DNA of 64,000 bases from FEN-1073 sp963780865 (lineage in GTDB: Bacteria; Chloroflexota; Anaerolineae; Anaerolineales; RBG-16-64-43), in the NCBI GenBank assembly GCA_963780865.1, contig CAWADT010000009.1:1-64000 (forward strand), read 5' to 3'. Below, piece by piece: positions 54,296-63,507 of this stretch; position 1 is the first letter of the stretch, and every line of letters starts with the position of its first letter. The translations under genes and the position numbers were made by a program. The notes beneath the pieces are model-generated. The model ran no database searches. It was not told the origin of the DNA and saw only the letters and a program-made list of their open reading frames with translations.

Positions 54296-56657
54296 TCGGG
54301 ATCCACTTCCAGTTCCGAATCTCCGGCAGGTCTTCGCCGTTTTTGTCGATGAATTGCTTGTGCTCGACCAGCTTGTCCTTGAGTTGCTGCTTCAGGTAGA
54401 TGCCCGGATCGCCGGTTTGCGGCAGCCGGTCGATGGCGTCCATCACGAGGTGGAAGCGGTCCAGCCCATTCAGCACCGTCATGTCGAAGGGCGTGGTGAT
54501 GGTGCCTTCCTCCTTGTAACCGTGGACGTGGATGTTGTCGTGGTTGGTACGGCGGTAGGTGAGCCGGTGGATTAGCACGGGGTAGGCATGGTAGGCGAAG
54601 ATGACCGGTTTATCCTTGGTGAAGAGCTCGTCGAAATCCATATCGCTTAGCCCGTGCGGGTGCTCGGTTTGCGGCATCAGCTTCGTAAGGTCGACGACGT
54701 TCACCACGCGGATTTTTAGATCCGGCAAATGCTCGCGCAGAATCGAAACGGCGGCGAGCGTCTCCAGCGTAGGCACATCGCCGCAGCAGGCCATCACCAC
54801 GTCCGGCGCAGCGTTCTGGTCGTTGCTGGCCCACTGCCAGATGCCGATGCCTTCGGTGCAGTGTTTGACGGCGGCGTCCATCGTCAGCCACTGCGGGGCG
54901 GGGTGCTTGCCCGCGACCACGACGTTGACGTAATGGCGGCTGCGCAGGCAGTGGTCCATCACCGACAGCAGGCAGTTGGCATCCGGCGGAAGGTAAACCC
55001 GCACGATCTCGGCCTTCTTGTTCATCACATGGTCGATGAAACCGGGATCCTGGTGTGTGAAGCCGTTGTGATCCTGGCGCCAGACGTGCGAGGCCAGCAG
55101 GTAGTTTAAGGAGGAAATTTTCCGCCGCCACGGCAGTTGCGCGGTGACCTTCAGCCACTTGGCGTGTTGGTTGAACATCGAATCGACGATGTGGATGAAC
55201 GCTTCGTAGCAGTTGAAAAGCCCGTGCCGGCCGGTGAGCAGGTAGCCCTCGAGCCAGCCCTCGCACTGGTGCTCGCTGAGCATTTCCATCACGCGTCCGG
55301 AGGGCGCGAGAAACTCGTCGTTGGGCACGGTCGCGGCTTCCCATTGACGATCGGTCGTTTCAAAGACGGCCTCCAGGCCGTTGGAGAGCGTCTCGTCGGG
55401 GCCGAAGACCCGGAAATTCCGCTGCTCGCTGTTTAACTTCGTCACATCGCGCAGGAAGCGCCCGAGCACATGCGTGTCTCCGATGCCGGGCACTCCCGGC
55501 GCGGGCACGTCGACCGCGTAGTCGCGGAAATCCGGCATGCGCAAGTCGCGCAGCAGTATGCCGCCGTTGGCGTGCGGGTTGGCGCCCATGCGCCGTTCGC
55601 CCCTGGGGGCAAGGTCCGCCAGTTCCGGTTTCAAGCGGCCCTGGTCGTCGAAGAGTTCCTCCGGCCGGTAGCTCCGGAGCCACTCTTCCAACTGTCTGAG
55701 GTGTTCGGGATTCGCGGCCGGATCGGAGAGCGGCACCTGGTGCGAACGGAAAGTGCCCTCCACCGCCAGGCCGTCGACCGTCTTCGGCCCCGTCCAGCCC
55801 TTGGGTGAATTGAGGACGATCATCGGCCAGCGCGGACGCGCGAGGTTGCCGCGGACGCGGGCGTCCTGCTGGATTTTTTTGATCTGCTCCACCGCCGTGT
55901 CGAGTGCGGCGGCCATGGCCTCATGCATCAGCTCCGGCTCGTGCCCTTCCACAAAGTAGGGCGTCCATCCGTAGCCGCGCAGCAGTTGTTCCAGTTCCTC
56001 ATGGGTGATGCGGGCCAGAACCGTCGGGTTGGAAATCTTGTAGCCGTTGAGATGCAGGATCGGCAGCACCGCGCCGTCCGCGGCCGGATTAAGAAATTTG
56101 TTGGAATGCCAGGCGGTGGCGAGCGGCCCGGTTTCCGCTTCGCCGTCGCCGACGACGCACGCGACGACGAGATCGGGATTATCCAGCACCGCCCCGAACG
56201 AATGGCTGAGCGAATAGCCCAGCTCGCCGCCCTCGTGGATCGAGCCTGGACACTCCGGCGAGGCATGGCTGGGAATTCCGCCGGGAAACGAAAACTGAAG
56301 AAAGAGCTTCCGCAATCCAGCTTCGTCCTGGCTGATATCAGGATAGATTTCGCTGTACGTGCCCTCGAGATAAGTGTTGCCCACCACGGCCGGTCCGCCG
56401 TGCCCGGGGCCGGAGACGTAAATCATATTGAGGTCGTATTTTTTGATCACCCGGTTCAAATGCATATAAATGAAATTCTGGCCGGGGGTTGTGCCCCAGT
56501 GACCCAGCAGCATGTGCTTTACATCCGCGAGGGTGAGCGGCCGCTTCAAGAGCGGGTTGTCGTAGAGGTAGATCTGGCCGACCGAGAGGAAGTTAGCGGC
56601 GCGCCAGTAGGCATCCATCCTGCGGAGCAATTCCGGGGAAAGGGTTTTTGTCGGCAT
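54291..56657 (-). CDS. xfp: Phosphoketolase (xylulose-5-P/fructose-6-P)
   Basis: The 788-residue protein is full length for the family. It shows GHWGTTPGQNFIYMHLNRV, the thiamine-diphosphate motif VVGDGEAETGPLATAWHSNK, the substrate-binding GGELGYSLSHSFGA and GPGHGGPA, and ends in the usual NWKW. It splits xylulose 5-phosphate or fructose 6-phosphate with phosphate into acetyl phosphate and glyceraldehyde 3-phosphate or erythrose 4-phosphate. It starts three bases after the ackA stop and is the last gene of a five-gene operon. Its stop codon lies inside a MITE terminal repeat. Confidence 0.95.
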   Translation of the reverse strand: MPTKTLSPELLRRMDAYWRAANFLSVGQIYLYDNPLLKRPLTLADVKHMLLGHWGTTPGQNFIYMHLNRVIKKYDLNMIYVSGPGHGGPAVVGNTYLEGTYSEIYPDISQDEAGLRKLFLQFSFPGGIPSHASPECPGSIHEGGELGYSLSHSFGAVLDNPDLVVACVVGDGEAETGPLATAWHSNKFLNPAADGAVLPILHLNGYKISNPTVLARITHEELEQLLRGYGWTPYFVEGHEPELMHEAMAAALDTAVEQIKKIQQDARVRGNLARPRWPMIVLNSPKGWTGPKTVDGLAVEGTFRSHQVPLSDPAANPEHLRQLEEWLRSYRPEELFDDQGRLKPELADLAPRGERRMGANPHANGGILLRDLRMPDFRDYAVDVPAPGVPGIGDTHVLGRFLRDVTKLNSEQRNFRVFGPDETLSNGLEAVFETTDRQWEAATVPNDEFLAPSGRVMEMLSEHQCEGWLEGYLLTGRHGLFNCYEAFIHIVDSMFNQHAKWLKVTAQLPWRRKISSLNYLLASHVWRQDHNGFTHQDPGFIDHVMNKKAEIVRVYLPPDANCLLSVMDHCLRSRHYVNVVVAGKHPAPQWLTMDAAVKHCTEGIGIWQWASNDQNAAPDVVMACCGDVPTLETLAAVSILREHLPDLKIRVVNVVDLTKLMPQTEHPHGLSDMDFDELFTKDKPVIFAYHAYPVLIHRLTYRRTNHDNIHVHGYKEEGTITTPFDMTVLNGLDRFHLVMDAIDRLPQTGDPGIYLKQQLKDKLVEHKQFIDKNGEDLPEIRNWKWIPT

Positions 56658-56660
56658 GGT

Positions 56661-57869
56661 TTACTTCTCTCGTTTCCCGCCAAGCCCGAGCAGGCTGCAA
56701 ACGGCTTTGGCGATCATGAATTCTTCGTCCGTGTGCATGACGCGCACGGCCACCCGGCTGGACGCCGCGGAGATCACGCCCTCACCGGCGGCGTTACGTT
56801 TTTGGTCGAGTTCGATTCCCAAAAATCCCAGCTCATCGCAAATCCGGGCGCGGACAATGGGAGCATTCTCTCCGATGCCGCCGGCGAATACCATTGTATC
56901 CAGCCCGCCCAGCGCCGCCGCGAACGCGCCGATCCATTTTTTCACCTGGTAGCAAAACAGGGCCACCGCCTCGGCCGCCCGCACGTCTTCGGTTTCGCGC
57001 CCGAGCAAATCCTGCATGTCGGAGCTGGTTTCGGATATCCCGAGCAGCCCGGAGTGGAAATTGACCATCTCGTTGAATTGCCTGGCGCTCATTTTTTCCG
57101 TGCGCGACAGATACCAGACCAGGCCCGGATCGAGATCGCCGGAACGGGTGCTCATGGGCACCCCGGCGGCCGGCGTGAGACTCATGCTGGTGTCGACGGA
57201 TTTTCCGTTCCGTACCGCCGCCAGGCTCGCGCCATTGCCGAGATGGGCCAGGATCACCCGGCCGCCCGCCGCTTCGGCTCCGGCCAGGCGGGCCAATTCT
57301 TCCATGAGAAACGCATACGACAATCCGTGAAATCCGTAGCGCCGCACGCCCTGCGCCTCGTAGCGGCGCGGGATGGGCAGCAACCGCGCCACGCGCGGCA
57401 GGTCGTGGTGAAAAGCAGTATCGAAACACGCCACCTGGGGCAGATCGGGAAAGCGGCGGGAAAACGCTTCGGTCAGCAAAATCTCTTCGGGCAGATGTTC
57501 GGGATCGAACGGTTGAAGCTGGTGCAGCTCCTCGACCATTTCCTTTGTGATGCGCTGCGGCTCGCTGTACTTCGGTCCGCCGTGCACCACACGGTGGCCC
57601 ACCGCCGTCAATGCTTCCCGCGCGCCGCGTTGCTCGATCCAATCCATCAGAACGCCCACCGCCGCCGTGTGGTCCGGCGCCTTTACGGGATGCGAAAAGT
57701 TGTCCGCCGGGTTCACCCCTTTCACCCGCATCACGGCTTCCGGCAATCCAATCCGTTCCATCCCGCCCTCCAGAATCCGCCGGAGCGGGCCGCCGGCCCT
57801 GTACATCGCGAACTTAATGCTCGAAGAGCCGCCATTGATCGTCAGGATGAGCGGGTCAGCCGGTTTCAT
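56661..57869 (-). CDS. ackA: Acetate kinase
   Basis: The start at 57869 has AAGGAG seven bases upstream and gives 402 residues. Family motifs are ILTINGGSSSIKF, VGHRVVHGGPKYSEP, FDTAFHHDLPRVARLLPIPR, GFHGLSYAFLMEEL and LAHLGNGASLAAVRNGKSVDTSM, ending in GGIGENAPIVRARIC. It turns acetyl phosphate and ADP into acetate and ATP. It overlaps the HAD-family gene by 14 bases and precedes the phosphoketolase, which supplies its substrate. Confidence 0.95.
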   Translation of the reverse strand: MKPADPLILTINGGSSSIKFAMYRAGGPLRRILEGGMERIGLPEAVMRVKGVNPADNFSHPVKAPDHTAAVGVLMDWIEQRGAREALTAVGHRVVHGGPKYSEPQRITKEMVEELHQLQPFDPEHLPEEILLTEAFSRRFPDLPQVACFDTAFHHDLPRVARLLPIPRRYEAQGVRRYGFHGLSYAFLMEELARLAGAEAAGGRVILAHLGNGASLAAVRNGKSVDTSMSLTPAAGVPMSTRSGDLDPGLVWYLSRTEKMSARQFNEMVNFHSGLLGISETSSDMQDLLGRETEDVRAAEAVALFCYQVKKWIGAFAAALGGLDTMVFAGGIGENAPIVRARICDELGFLGIELDQKRNAAGEGVISAASSRVAVRVMHTDEEFMIAKAVCSLLGLGGKREK

Positions 57870-58503
57870 AGTCGGCTCCTTTGTCAATCGGCAATCCGAT
57901 AGCAGCCAATTGCGCGACTGTGGATTTGTAATCCGTATGCAGAATGCTTCGAATCCCCAACCCTTTTGCGATCCGGACGTACATCGGGGTGTTGTCGATA
58001 TAGACCACCCGGCCGGCCGGAGCGTGCGCGGTTTCGAGCGCCATCCGGTAGATATCCGGGTCGGGCTTTCGCAAATGAACGACGCAGGAGGAGATAAAAG
58101 AATCCACAAACCCGTCCAGATGGAACTTTCGAATCCGGTATTCGTTCAGCCCGTGGCCTTCGTTGTTGACGACGAGGATTTTCAATCCATACCGCGCCTT
58201 GAGCCGGCGGGCCAACTCGATCATTTTGGGAAAAGGCTTCGACTGGGCGAACATGAAGTTGCGGAACTGCGCCGGTGTAAACGGCCTCTTCTCGTAGAAC
58301 ACCACCTGGTCGAGGCACTCCGAAATGGTGAACTTACCCAGCTCATACGTTTCGAGCGCCTAGCTATGCCGGATTTTCAGCTCATCCAAATTCAAGCCGA
58401 AGGTCTTGGCCGCCAGTTTGCTCGCCCCGTGGCTCCACCCGTCGGTGAGCAGGACGCCGCCGACGTCCAGAAACAAGCACTGGATCGCATCCGCTTTCTT
58501 CAT
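57856..58503 (-). pseudogene. HAD-family phosphatase with an in-frame TAG codon
   Basis: From ATG 58503 the frame reads KKADAIQCLFLDVGGVLLTDGWSHGASKLAAKTFGLN (nucleophile motif DVGGVL), then KIRHS, a TAG at 58360-58362, and goes on in the same frame with ALETYELGKFTISECLDQVVFYEKRPF, LVVNNEGHGLNEY, LRKPDPDIYRMAL and VYIDNTPMYVRIA to the stop at 57856. Without the TAG it would have 215 residues, normal for this HAD subgroup. The downstream part has no good start of its own. It lies between glgP and ackA and may act on a sugar phosphate of this pathway. A substitution or a base-calling error is likely. Confidence 0.8.
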
Positions 58504-58526
58504 CGTCTATTTTTCCTTCGATCGGA

Positions 58527-61073
58527 TCATCGCTGCCACAAGATGCGGCCGTCTTCGAGCGGGACCGCCACGCCATCACGGTGCGGTATAACCCGCGCCG
58601 TATAGTCCGAGACCGGGCGGGTCGCGTCCACCTGCGCGCCATAAACGTAACCGCCCGGCGCCCCGGCGAGCGGACGCACGCGCTTCATCTCCCGCCGTTC
58701 CGGCTCGCCGCCGTTCACTCCGTTGGCATACAGCTCGACCCGCGCGCTATCGGGGTCGAGGCCGCCGAAATAGACCTCGACTTCGAATTCATGCTGCCCT
58801 TCGCCGTTGACGGCATTCCAACCGCCGAAGCGCAGCGTGGCCCACATCTGATCCAGCTTTTGCCGCCAGTCGACCAGCTGCGTGCCCGCCGCGCCTTTCT
58901 CCGCGGCGCGCGCGCGGTAGGCGGCGGCGGCCGGGAGGTAATGTTCCTCGGTGTATTCGCGCACCGTGCGGTTGGCGGAAAACTGCGGCGTCAACCGCGC
59001 CATGCTTTCCCGCATGCGTGCCACCCACGCTGCGGGGATGCCCTGCGGATTGCGGGAATAAAATTCGGGGATGACCTTGCTCTCAAGCAGGTTGTAGAGC
59101 GTATCGGCTTCGGCGGCGTCCCAGGCGGGATCGTCGCCGTGTTCGCGGCCGTCCCCCAGCGCCCAGCCCACTTCGGGCGCATAGGCTTCCGCCCACCAGC
59201 CGTCCAGCTCCGAAAGGTTGATGCCGCCGTTGACGAGCGCTTTCATCCCGCTCGTGCCGCAGGCTTCCCAGGGCCGGCGGGGCGTATTGATCCAGACATC
59301 CACTCCCTGGACCAGGTGCTCGGTGAGCAGCATGTCGTAATCGCTGAGGAAGATCACGTGAGGGCGCACTTCGGGACGGCGGATAAATTGGATCCATTCC
59401 TGGATCAATGTCTGCCCCGCCTCGTCCGCCGGATGAGCCTTGCCGGCCAGGATGAGCTGCACGGGCCGCTGAGGATTGCTCAACAGGCGGAGCAGCCTCG
59501 CCGGATCGTGCAGCAGCAGGTTCGGTCTTTTATACGAGGCAAAGCGCCGCGCGAAGCCGAGCGTCAGCGCATCCGGATCAAACAGATGCCTAGCTTCCTC
59601 CACCGCCTCGGGGGGCGCGCCGGATGCGGCCAGCTCCAGGGACAGTCGCTCGCGGGCATATTCGACGAGCGCCTTGCCGGCCGCCGCGCGGAATTGCCAG
59701 ATCCTTTCGTCGGAGACGCGGCCCATCTCCTTCTCCAGGGTTTCCATCGTCCCCAGCCAGCGGTCTTTTCCGCAAGCCTCCGTCCAAAGATCGTCGGCCG
59801 CCACCGAGTCCCAACTCGGCATGTGAACTCCGTTGGTCACGTGTCCGACCGGCACTTCGTCCTGCGGCCAGTGCGGGAAGAGCGGCTCGAACAGTTGCCG
59901 GCTCACCGTCCCGTGCAGGCGGCTCACACCGTTGACCGCCCCGCTGCCGCGGATCGCGAGGTAGGCCATGTTGAAACTTTCCGACGGATCGTCCGGGTTT
60001 TGCCGGCCCAGGGTGAGCAAATCGCGGAGCGGGATGCCGAGCTTTTGCTCGGCGTAACCGCCCAGGTATTGCCCGATTAGCGCCGGATCGAAACGGTCGA
60101 ACCCGGCGGCCACCGCCGTGTGGGTGGTGAAGAGATTTCCCGCACGCGTGGCGGTCAGGGCCGCGTCGAAGGGCCGGCCCGTCTCCGCCATAAAGCTCAG
60201 CGCGCGTTCGAGCACCGCGAAGGCCGCGTGGCCTTCATTTAAGTGGCAGACTTCCGGATGGATGCCGAGCGCGCCGAGCAGCCGCCATCCGCCGATCCCG
60301 AGCAGCAGTTCCTGCTTGAGGCGCAGTTCCGGCCCGCCGCCGTAGAGCTCGCTGGTGATGCCGCGGTGGATGGGAATATTCGCCGCGTCGTTGCTGTCGA
60401 GGAGGAAGAGTTTTACCCTGCCAACCTGGACCTGCCAGGCGCGCAGCCAGACCGAGTAACCGGGCAGGGCGATCTCCAGCCGCAGCCACTCGCCGTCCGG
60501 TTGGCGCAGCGGCGTGATCGGCAGCTGACCGGGGTCGTTGTACGGGAACAGCGCCTGCTGTTCGCCGTCCGCGCCGATCACCTGGCGGAAATATCCTTGC
60601 TGGTAGAGCAACCCCACCCCGATCACCGGCACGCCCAAGTCGCTCGCGGATTTCAACTGGTCGCCGGCGACGTTGCCCAGCCCACCCGAATAAATGGGGA
60701 GCGCTTCGCTGAGCATGAATTCCATGCTGAAATAGGCGGCGCAGGTGAGCGGGGAACGCGTATGGTTGCGCTGAAACCAGGCGGGCGCCCGCGCCGCCTC
60801 GCGCTGGGCTTGCACAAGCTCTTCCACGCGCTTGCGGAACACGGGATCGGCGGATGCGCGCTTGAGCTTATCGCGCGAGACCGCTTGCAGCAAAACCCAC
60901 GGGTTGTGGGTGAGTTCCCACAACGCCGGATCGAGCTGCCGCCAGACTTCATCGGCGGCGTGGTTCCACGACCAGCGCAAATCCAGGGCCAGCTCGGCCA
61001 GGGAATCGAATCCGTCGATTTCCAAAGCCAGGCGGCTGTAGAGCAGATGGCTGCTGCGGGCTTGTTTGTTCAT
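58527..61073 (-). CDS. glgP: Alpha-glucan (glycogen) phosphorylase, GT35
   Basis: The 848-residue protein matches the bacterial/archaeal short form of GT35: DLRWSWNHAADEVWRQLDP near the N-terminus, YFSMEFMLSEALPIYSGGLGNVAGDQLK, HLNEGHAAFAVLER, and the pyridoxal-phosphate lysine in EACGTSGMKALVNGGINLSELDGWW (in order). It releases glucose 1-phosphate from glycogen or maltodextrin. It starts 42 bases after pgm, whose product uses that glucose 1-phosphate, and 23 bases before the HAD gene. Confidence 0.94.
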   Translation of the reverse strand: MNKQARSSHLLYSRLALEIDGFDSLAELALDLRWSWNHAADEVWRQLDPALWELTHNPWVLLQAVSRDKLKRASADPVFRKRVEELVQAQREAARAPAWFQRNHTRSPLTCAAYFSMEFMLSEALPIYSGGLGNVAGDQLKSASDLGVPVIGVGLLYQQGYFRQVIGADGEQQALFPYNDPGQLPITPLRQPDGEWLRLEIALPGYSVWLRAWQVQVGRVKLFLLDSNDAANIPIHRGITSELYGGGPELRLKQELLLGIGGWRLLGALGIHPEVCHLNEGHAAFAVLERALSFMAETGRPFDAALTATRAGNLFTTHTAVAAGFDRFDPALIGQYLGGYAEQKLGIPLRDLLTLGRQNPDDPSESFNMAYLAIRGSGAVNGVSRLHGTVSRQLFEPLFPHWPQDEVPVGHVTNGVHMPSWDSVAADDLWTEACGKDRWLGTMETLEKEMGRVSDERIWQFRAAAGKALVEYARERLSLELAASGAPPEAVEEARHLFDPDALTLGFARRFASYKRPNLLLHDPARLLRLLSNPQRPVQLILAGKAHPADEAGQTLIQEWIQFIRRPEVRPHVIFLSDYDMLLTEHLVQGVDVWINTPRRPWEACGTSGMKALVNGGINLSELDGWWAEAYAPEVGWALGDGREHGDDPAWDAAEADTLYNLLESKVIPEFYSRNPQGIPAAWVARMRESMARLTPQFSANRTVREYTEEHYLPAAAAYRARAAEKGAAGTQLVDWRQKLDQMWATLRFGGWNAVNGEGQHEFEVEVYFGGLDPDSARVELYANGVNGGEPERREMKRVRPLAGAPGGYVYGAQVDATRPVSDYTARVIPHRDGVAVPLEDGRILWQR

Positions 61074-61115
61074 AGAATCTCCTGTCCATTCCGTCCCAGA
61101 CAGAATTTCCGGAGG

Positions 61116-62765
61116 TTACGCGGGCGCCGCCAGCGCGGCATTGACGATCGCCTGCGCCTCCTCCTGGATCCGATGCAGATGATCCGGTCCGCGGAAGCTC
61201 TCCGCATAAATCTTGTAAACATTCTCGGTCCCGGACGGACGCGCGGCGAACCATCCGCTTTCCGTTTCCACCTTCAGCCCGCCGATGGGAGCGCCGTTGC
61301 CGGGCGCGGCGGTGAGGACGGCCTGGATTTTTTCCCCCGCCATGTCCTGGTTTTTTACCTGGTCGGGCGAGAGCTTCGCCAGGGCAGCCTTTTGTTCGGG
61401 AGTGGCCGGCGCGTCGATCCGCTCGTACACCGGCTCGCCAAACTCGCGCGTGAGGTCGCGGTAGAGCTCGCCGGGGTCGCGCCCCATCCGGGCGGTAATC
61501 TCGGCCGCAAGCAGGGCGGGGATAATTCCATCCTTATCCGTGGTCCAAACGCCGCCGTCCCGGCGGAGGAAGGACGCGCCGGCGCTCTCCTCGCCGCCAA
61601 AGCCGAGCGAGCCGTCCAGCAAACCTTCCACAAACCACTTGAACCCGACCGGCACCTCGTACAGCCTGCGGCCGAGCTTGGCGGCTACGCGGTCGATCAT
61701 CCGGCTGCTGACCAGCGTCTTACCGACCGCGGCCGAGGCGCGCCATTCCGGCCGGTGCTGGAAAAGATAAAGGATGGCCACCGCCAGGTAGTGATTGGGC
61801 GGCAGCAATCCCGCGCTGCGGGTGACGATCCCGTGCCGGTCAGCGTCGGTATCGCACCCGAAGGCGATCTCGAATTGATCCTTCAAGCCGATCAGGCGCC
61901 GCATCGCGTAGGGCGAGGAAGGGTCCATGCGGATCCGGCCGTCCCAATCCACCGTCATGAAACGGAAGGTGGGATCGACCACGTCGTTCACGACCGTGAG
62001 GTTCAACCCGTAACGCTGGGCTATCGGCGCCCAGTAGTGGACACTCGCCCCGCCAAGCGGATCGACCCCCAGGCTGATCCCGGCCGCGCGGACCACGTCC
62101 AGATCCAGAACATTAGCGAGCTGGCCGACGTAGGCGCCGAGATAATCGTAGCGGTGGGTTGTGGCAGCGCGAAGAGCCTTCTCCCGGGAAATCCGCTTCA
62201 CGCCTTGAAGGTTGCCTTCAAGCAACTCATTGGCCTTAGCTTCGATCCAGCCGGTGACGGCGCCCTCGGCCGGACCGCCGCTCGGCGGGTTGTATTTGAA
62301 GCCGCCGTCGTGGGGCGGATTATGGGAAGGTGTGATCACGATGCCATCCGCGAGCCCGGTCTTGCGTCCGCGGTTGTAGGTGAGAATGGCGAGGGATATG
62401 GCCGGGGTGGGGGTGTATTCGTCCCCTTCCGCGATCATCACTTCGACGTCGTTAGCGGCCAGCACCTCCAAGGCGCCGGCCAACGCCGGCACCGAAAGCG
62501 CGTGCGTATCAAGGCCGAGGAACAGCGGGCCGCCGATATTGTGCTGTTTCCGGTACAGGCAGATCGCCTGGCTGATGGCGAGGATGTGCCGCTCGTTGAA
62601 TGATTTCTGGAAGGACGAACCACGGTGCCCGGAGGTGCCGAAGGCGACCCGCTGCTCCGGGACCGAAGGGTCGGGTGAGTCCGCGTAATACGCCGTGACG
62701 AGATCGGGCACATTGACGAGCGAACCCGGGTCGGCCGGCTTTCCCGCAAGTGGATTAACTTCCAT
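61116..62765 (-). CDS. pgm: Phosphoglucomutase (alpha-D-glucose phosphate-specific)
   Basis: The start at 62765 has GGAGG eight bases upstream and gives 549 residues, close to E. coli Pgm. Key sites are AFGTSGHRGSSFQKSFNE, the phosphoserine loop GIVITPSHNPPHDGG, the metal loop FGCDTDADRHGIV, the sugar loop GFGGEESAGASFLRR and the phosphate loop ARPSGTENVYKIYAES. It converts glucose 1-phosphate to glucose 6-phosphate. It is the first gene of the glycogen/phosphoketolase operon. Confidence 0.95.
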   Translation of the reverse strand: MEVNPLAGKPADPGSLVNVPDLVTAYYADSPDPSVPEQRVAFGTSGHRGSSFQKSFNERHILAISQAICLYRKQHNIGGPLFLGLDTHALSVPALAGALEVLAANDVEVMIAEGDEYTPTPAISLAILTYNRGRKTGLADGIVITPSHNPPHDGGFKYNPPSGGPAEGAVTGWIEAKANELLEGNLQGVKRISREKALRAATTHRYDYLGAYVGQLANVLDLDVVRAAGISLGVDPLGGASVHYWAPIAQRYGLNLTVVNDVVDPTFRFMTVDWDGRIRMDPSSPYAMRRLIGLKDQFEIAFGCDTDADRHGIVTRSAGLLPPNHYLAVAILYLFQHRPEWRASAAVGKTLVSSRMIDRVAAKLGRRLYEVPVGFKWFVEGLLDGSLGFGGEESAGASFLRRDGGVWTTDKDGIIPALLAAEITARMGRDPGELYRDLTREFGEPVYERIDAPATPEQKAALAKLSPDQVKNQDMAGEKIQAVLTAAPGNGAPIGGLKVETESGWFAARPSGTENVYKIYAESFRGPDHLHRIQEEAQAIVNAALAAPA

Positions 62766-62924
62766 CGATTCCTCCGTCTGTTCCTGCGGATTCCCTTCGC
62801 CGGTGAAATCCTCCGCGTCCGTAGAACGTGCCGCCGGCCGAAGACCGTCCAGAAGGCTAACGAGATTTATTCCCGGCGTGTCCGGGCGACAACTTCGGAA
62901 TGGTTCCACATCCGCGCCGGGCGC
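62766..62924. other. Upstream region of the pgm operon
   Basis: No gene is seen. The operon promoter should lie here but no convincing -35/-10 pair was recognised. Confidence 0.3.
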
Positions 62925-63236
62925 GCCGGGAATTTGGTTGATTCGCGCGGTAACCGCGGATTTGCATCCCGCGGTTAATGATACCAACGATTGGTTGAAC
63001 AGGCCGCGCGGCGTTTCGCGGCGCCAGACGTGCCGCGCAATCGGCTGATCCGCGCGGCGGCGACGGATTTGTATCCGGCGATGAACGACGCCAATGATTT
63101 ATTGGCGGGGCCGCGTGCCAATCCGGGGCGTAGGGGCGGGCCCCGCAATTGGTTGATCCGTGTGGTGACGGCGGATTTATAACCGGCGATTAATGATGCC
63201 AATGACTGCGGTGATCGGTGTAGGGGCGGACCCTCG

Positions 63237-63251
63237 CTACGCAAGGGCAGG
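63237..63251 (+). repeat. Copy of the dispersed micro-repeat
   Basis: CTACGCAAGGGCAGG interrupts a CGGACCCTCG...CGGCTGTCCG sequence that would otherwise be an uninterrupted palindrome-like unit. Confidence 0.45.
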
Positions 63252-63334
63252 CGGCTGTCCGCCCGCGTGGGCGCACCCCACGCTGCGTGAACGCGCAGGT
63301 TCAAAAAACAAACCGAACCTGCGCACTCCCCCCG

Positions 63335-63357
63335 CTTCGCGAGGGCAGGCGCGAGGG
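63335..63357 (+). repeat. Copy of the dispersed micro-repeat
   Basis: CTTCGCGAGGGCAGGCGCG followed by AGGG lies inside the broken transposase copy. Confidence 0.45.
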
Positions 63358-63507
63358 CGGGTGCCATGCGCCCCTACAAAACCACCATCGCGATCCACGA
63401 TGGTGACGATGGCGTGGAAATGATTCGGCATAACGATGAATTCATCCAACGCGATAACGCGTCGGATGGCCGCCGTACGCAACCATTCCGCACGGACGAT
63501 TCCATTT

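Noticed and set aside
55923..57902. Long open frame (659 codons) on the plus strand
   Set aside because: It is antisense to phosphoketolase and acetate kinase, whose protein motifs are unmistakable; high GC keeps the opposite frame open.
58356..58366. Pyrrolysine or other recoding at the TAG in the HAD gene
   Set aside because: HAD hydrolases are not known pyrrolysine proteins and no supporting genes are in the window; mutation or error is simpler.
60243..62603. Long open frame (786 codons) on the plus strand
   Set aside because: It is antisense to glycogen phosphorylase and phosphoglucomutase and has no recognisable protein motif.
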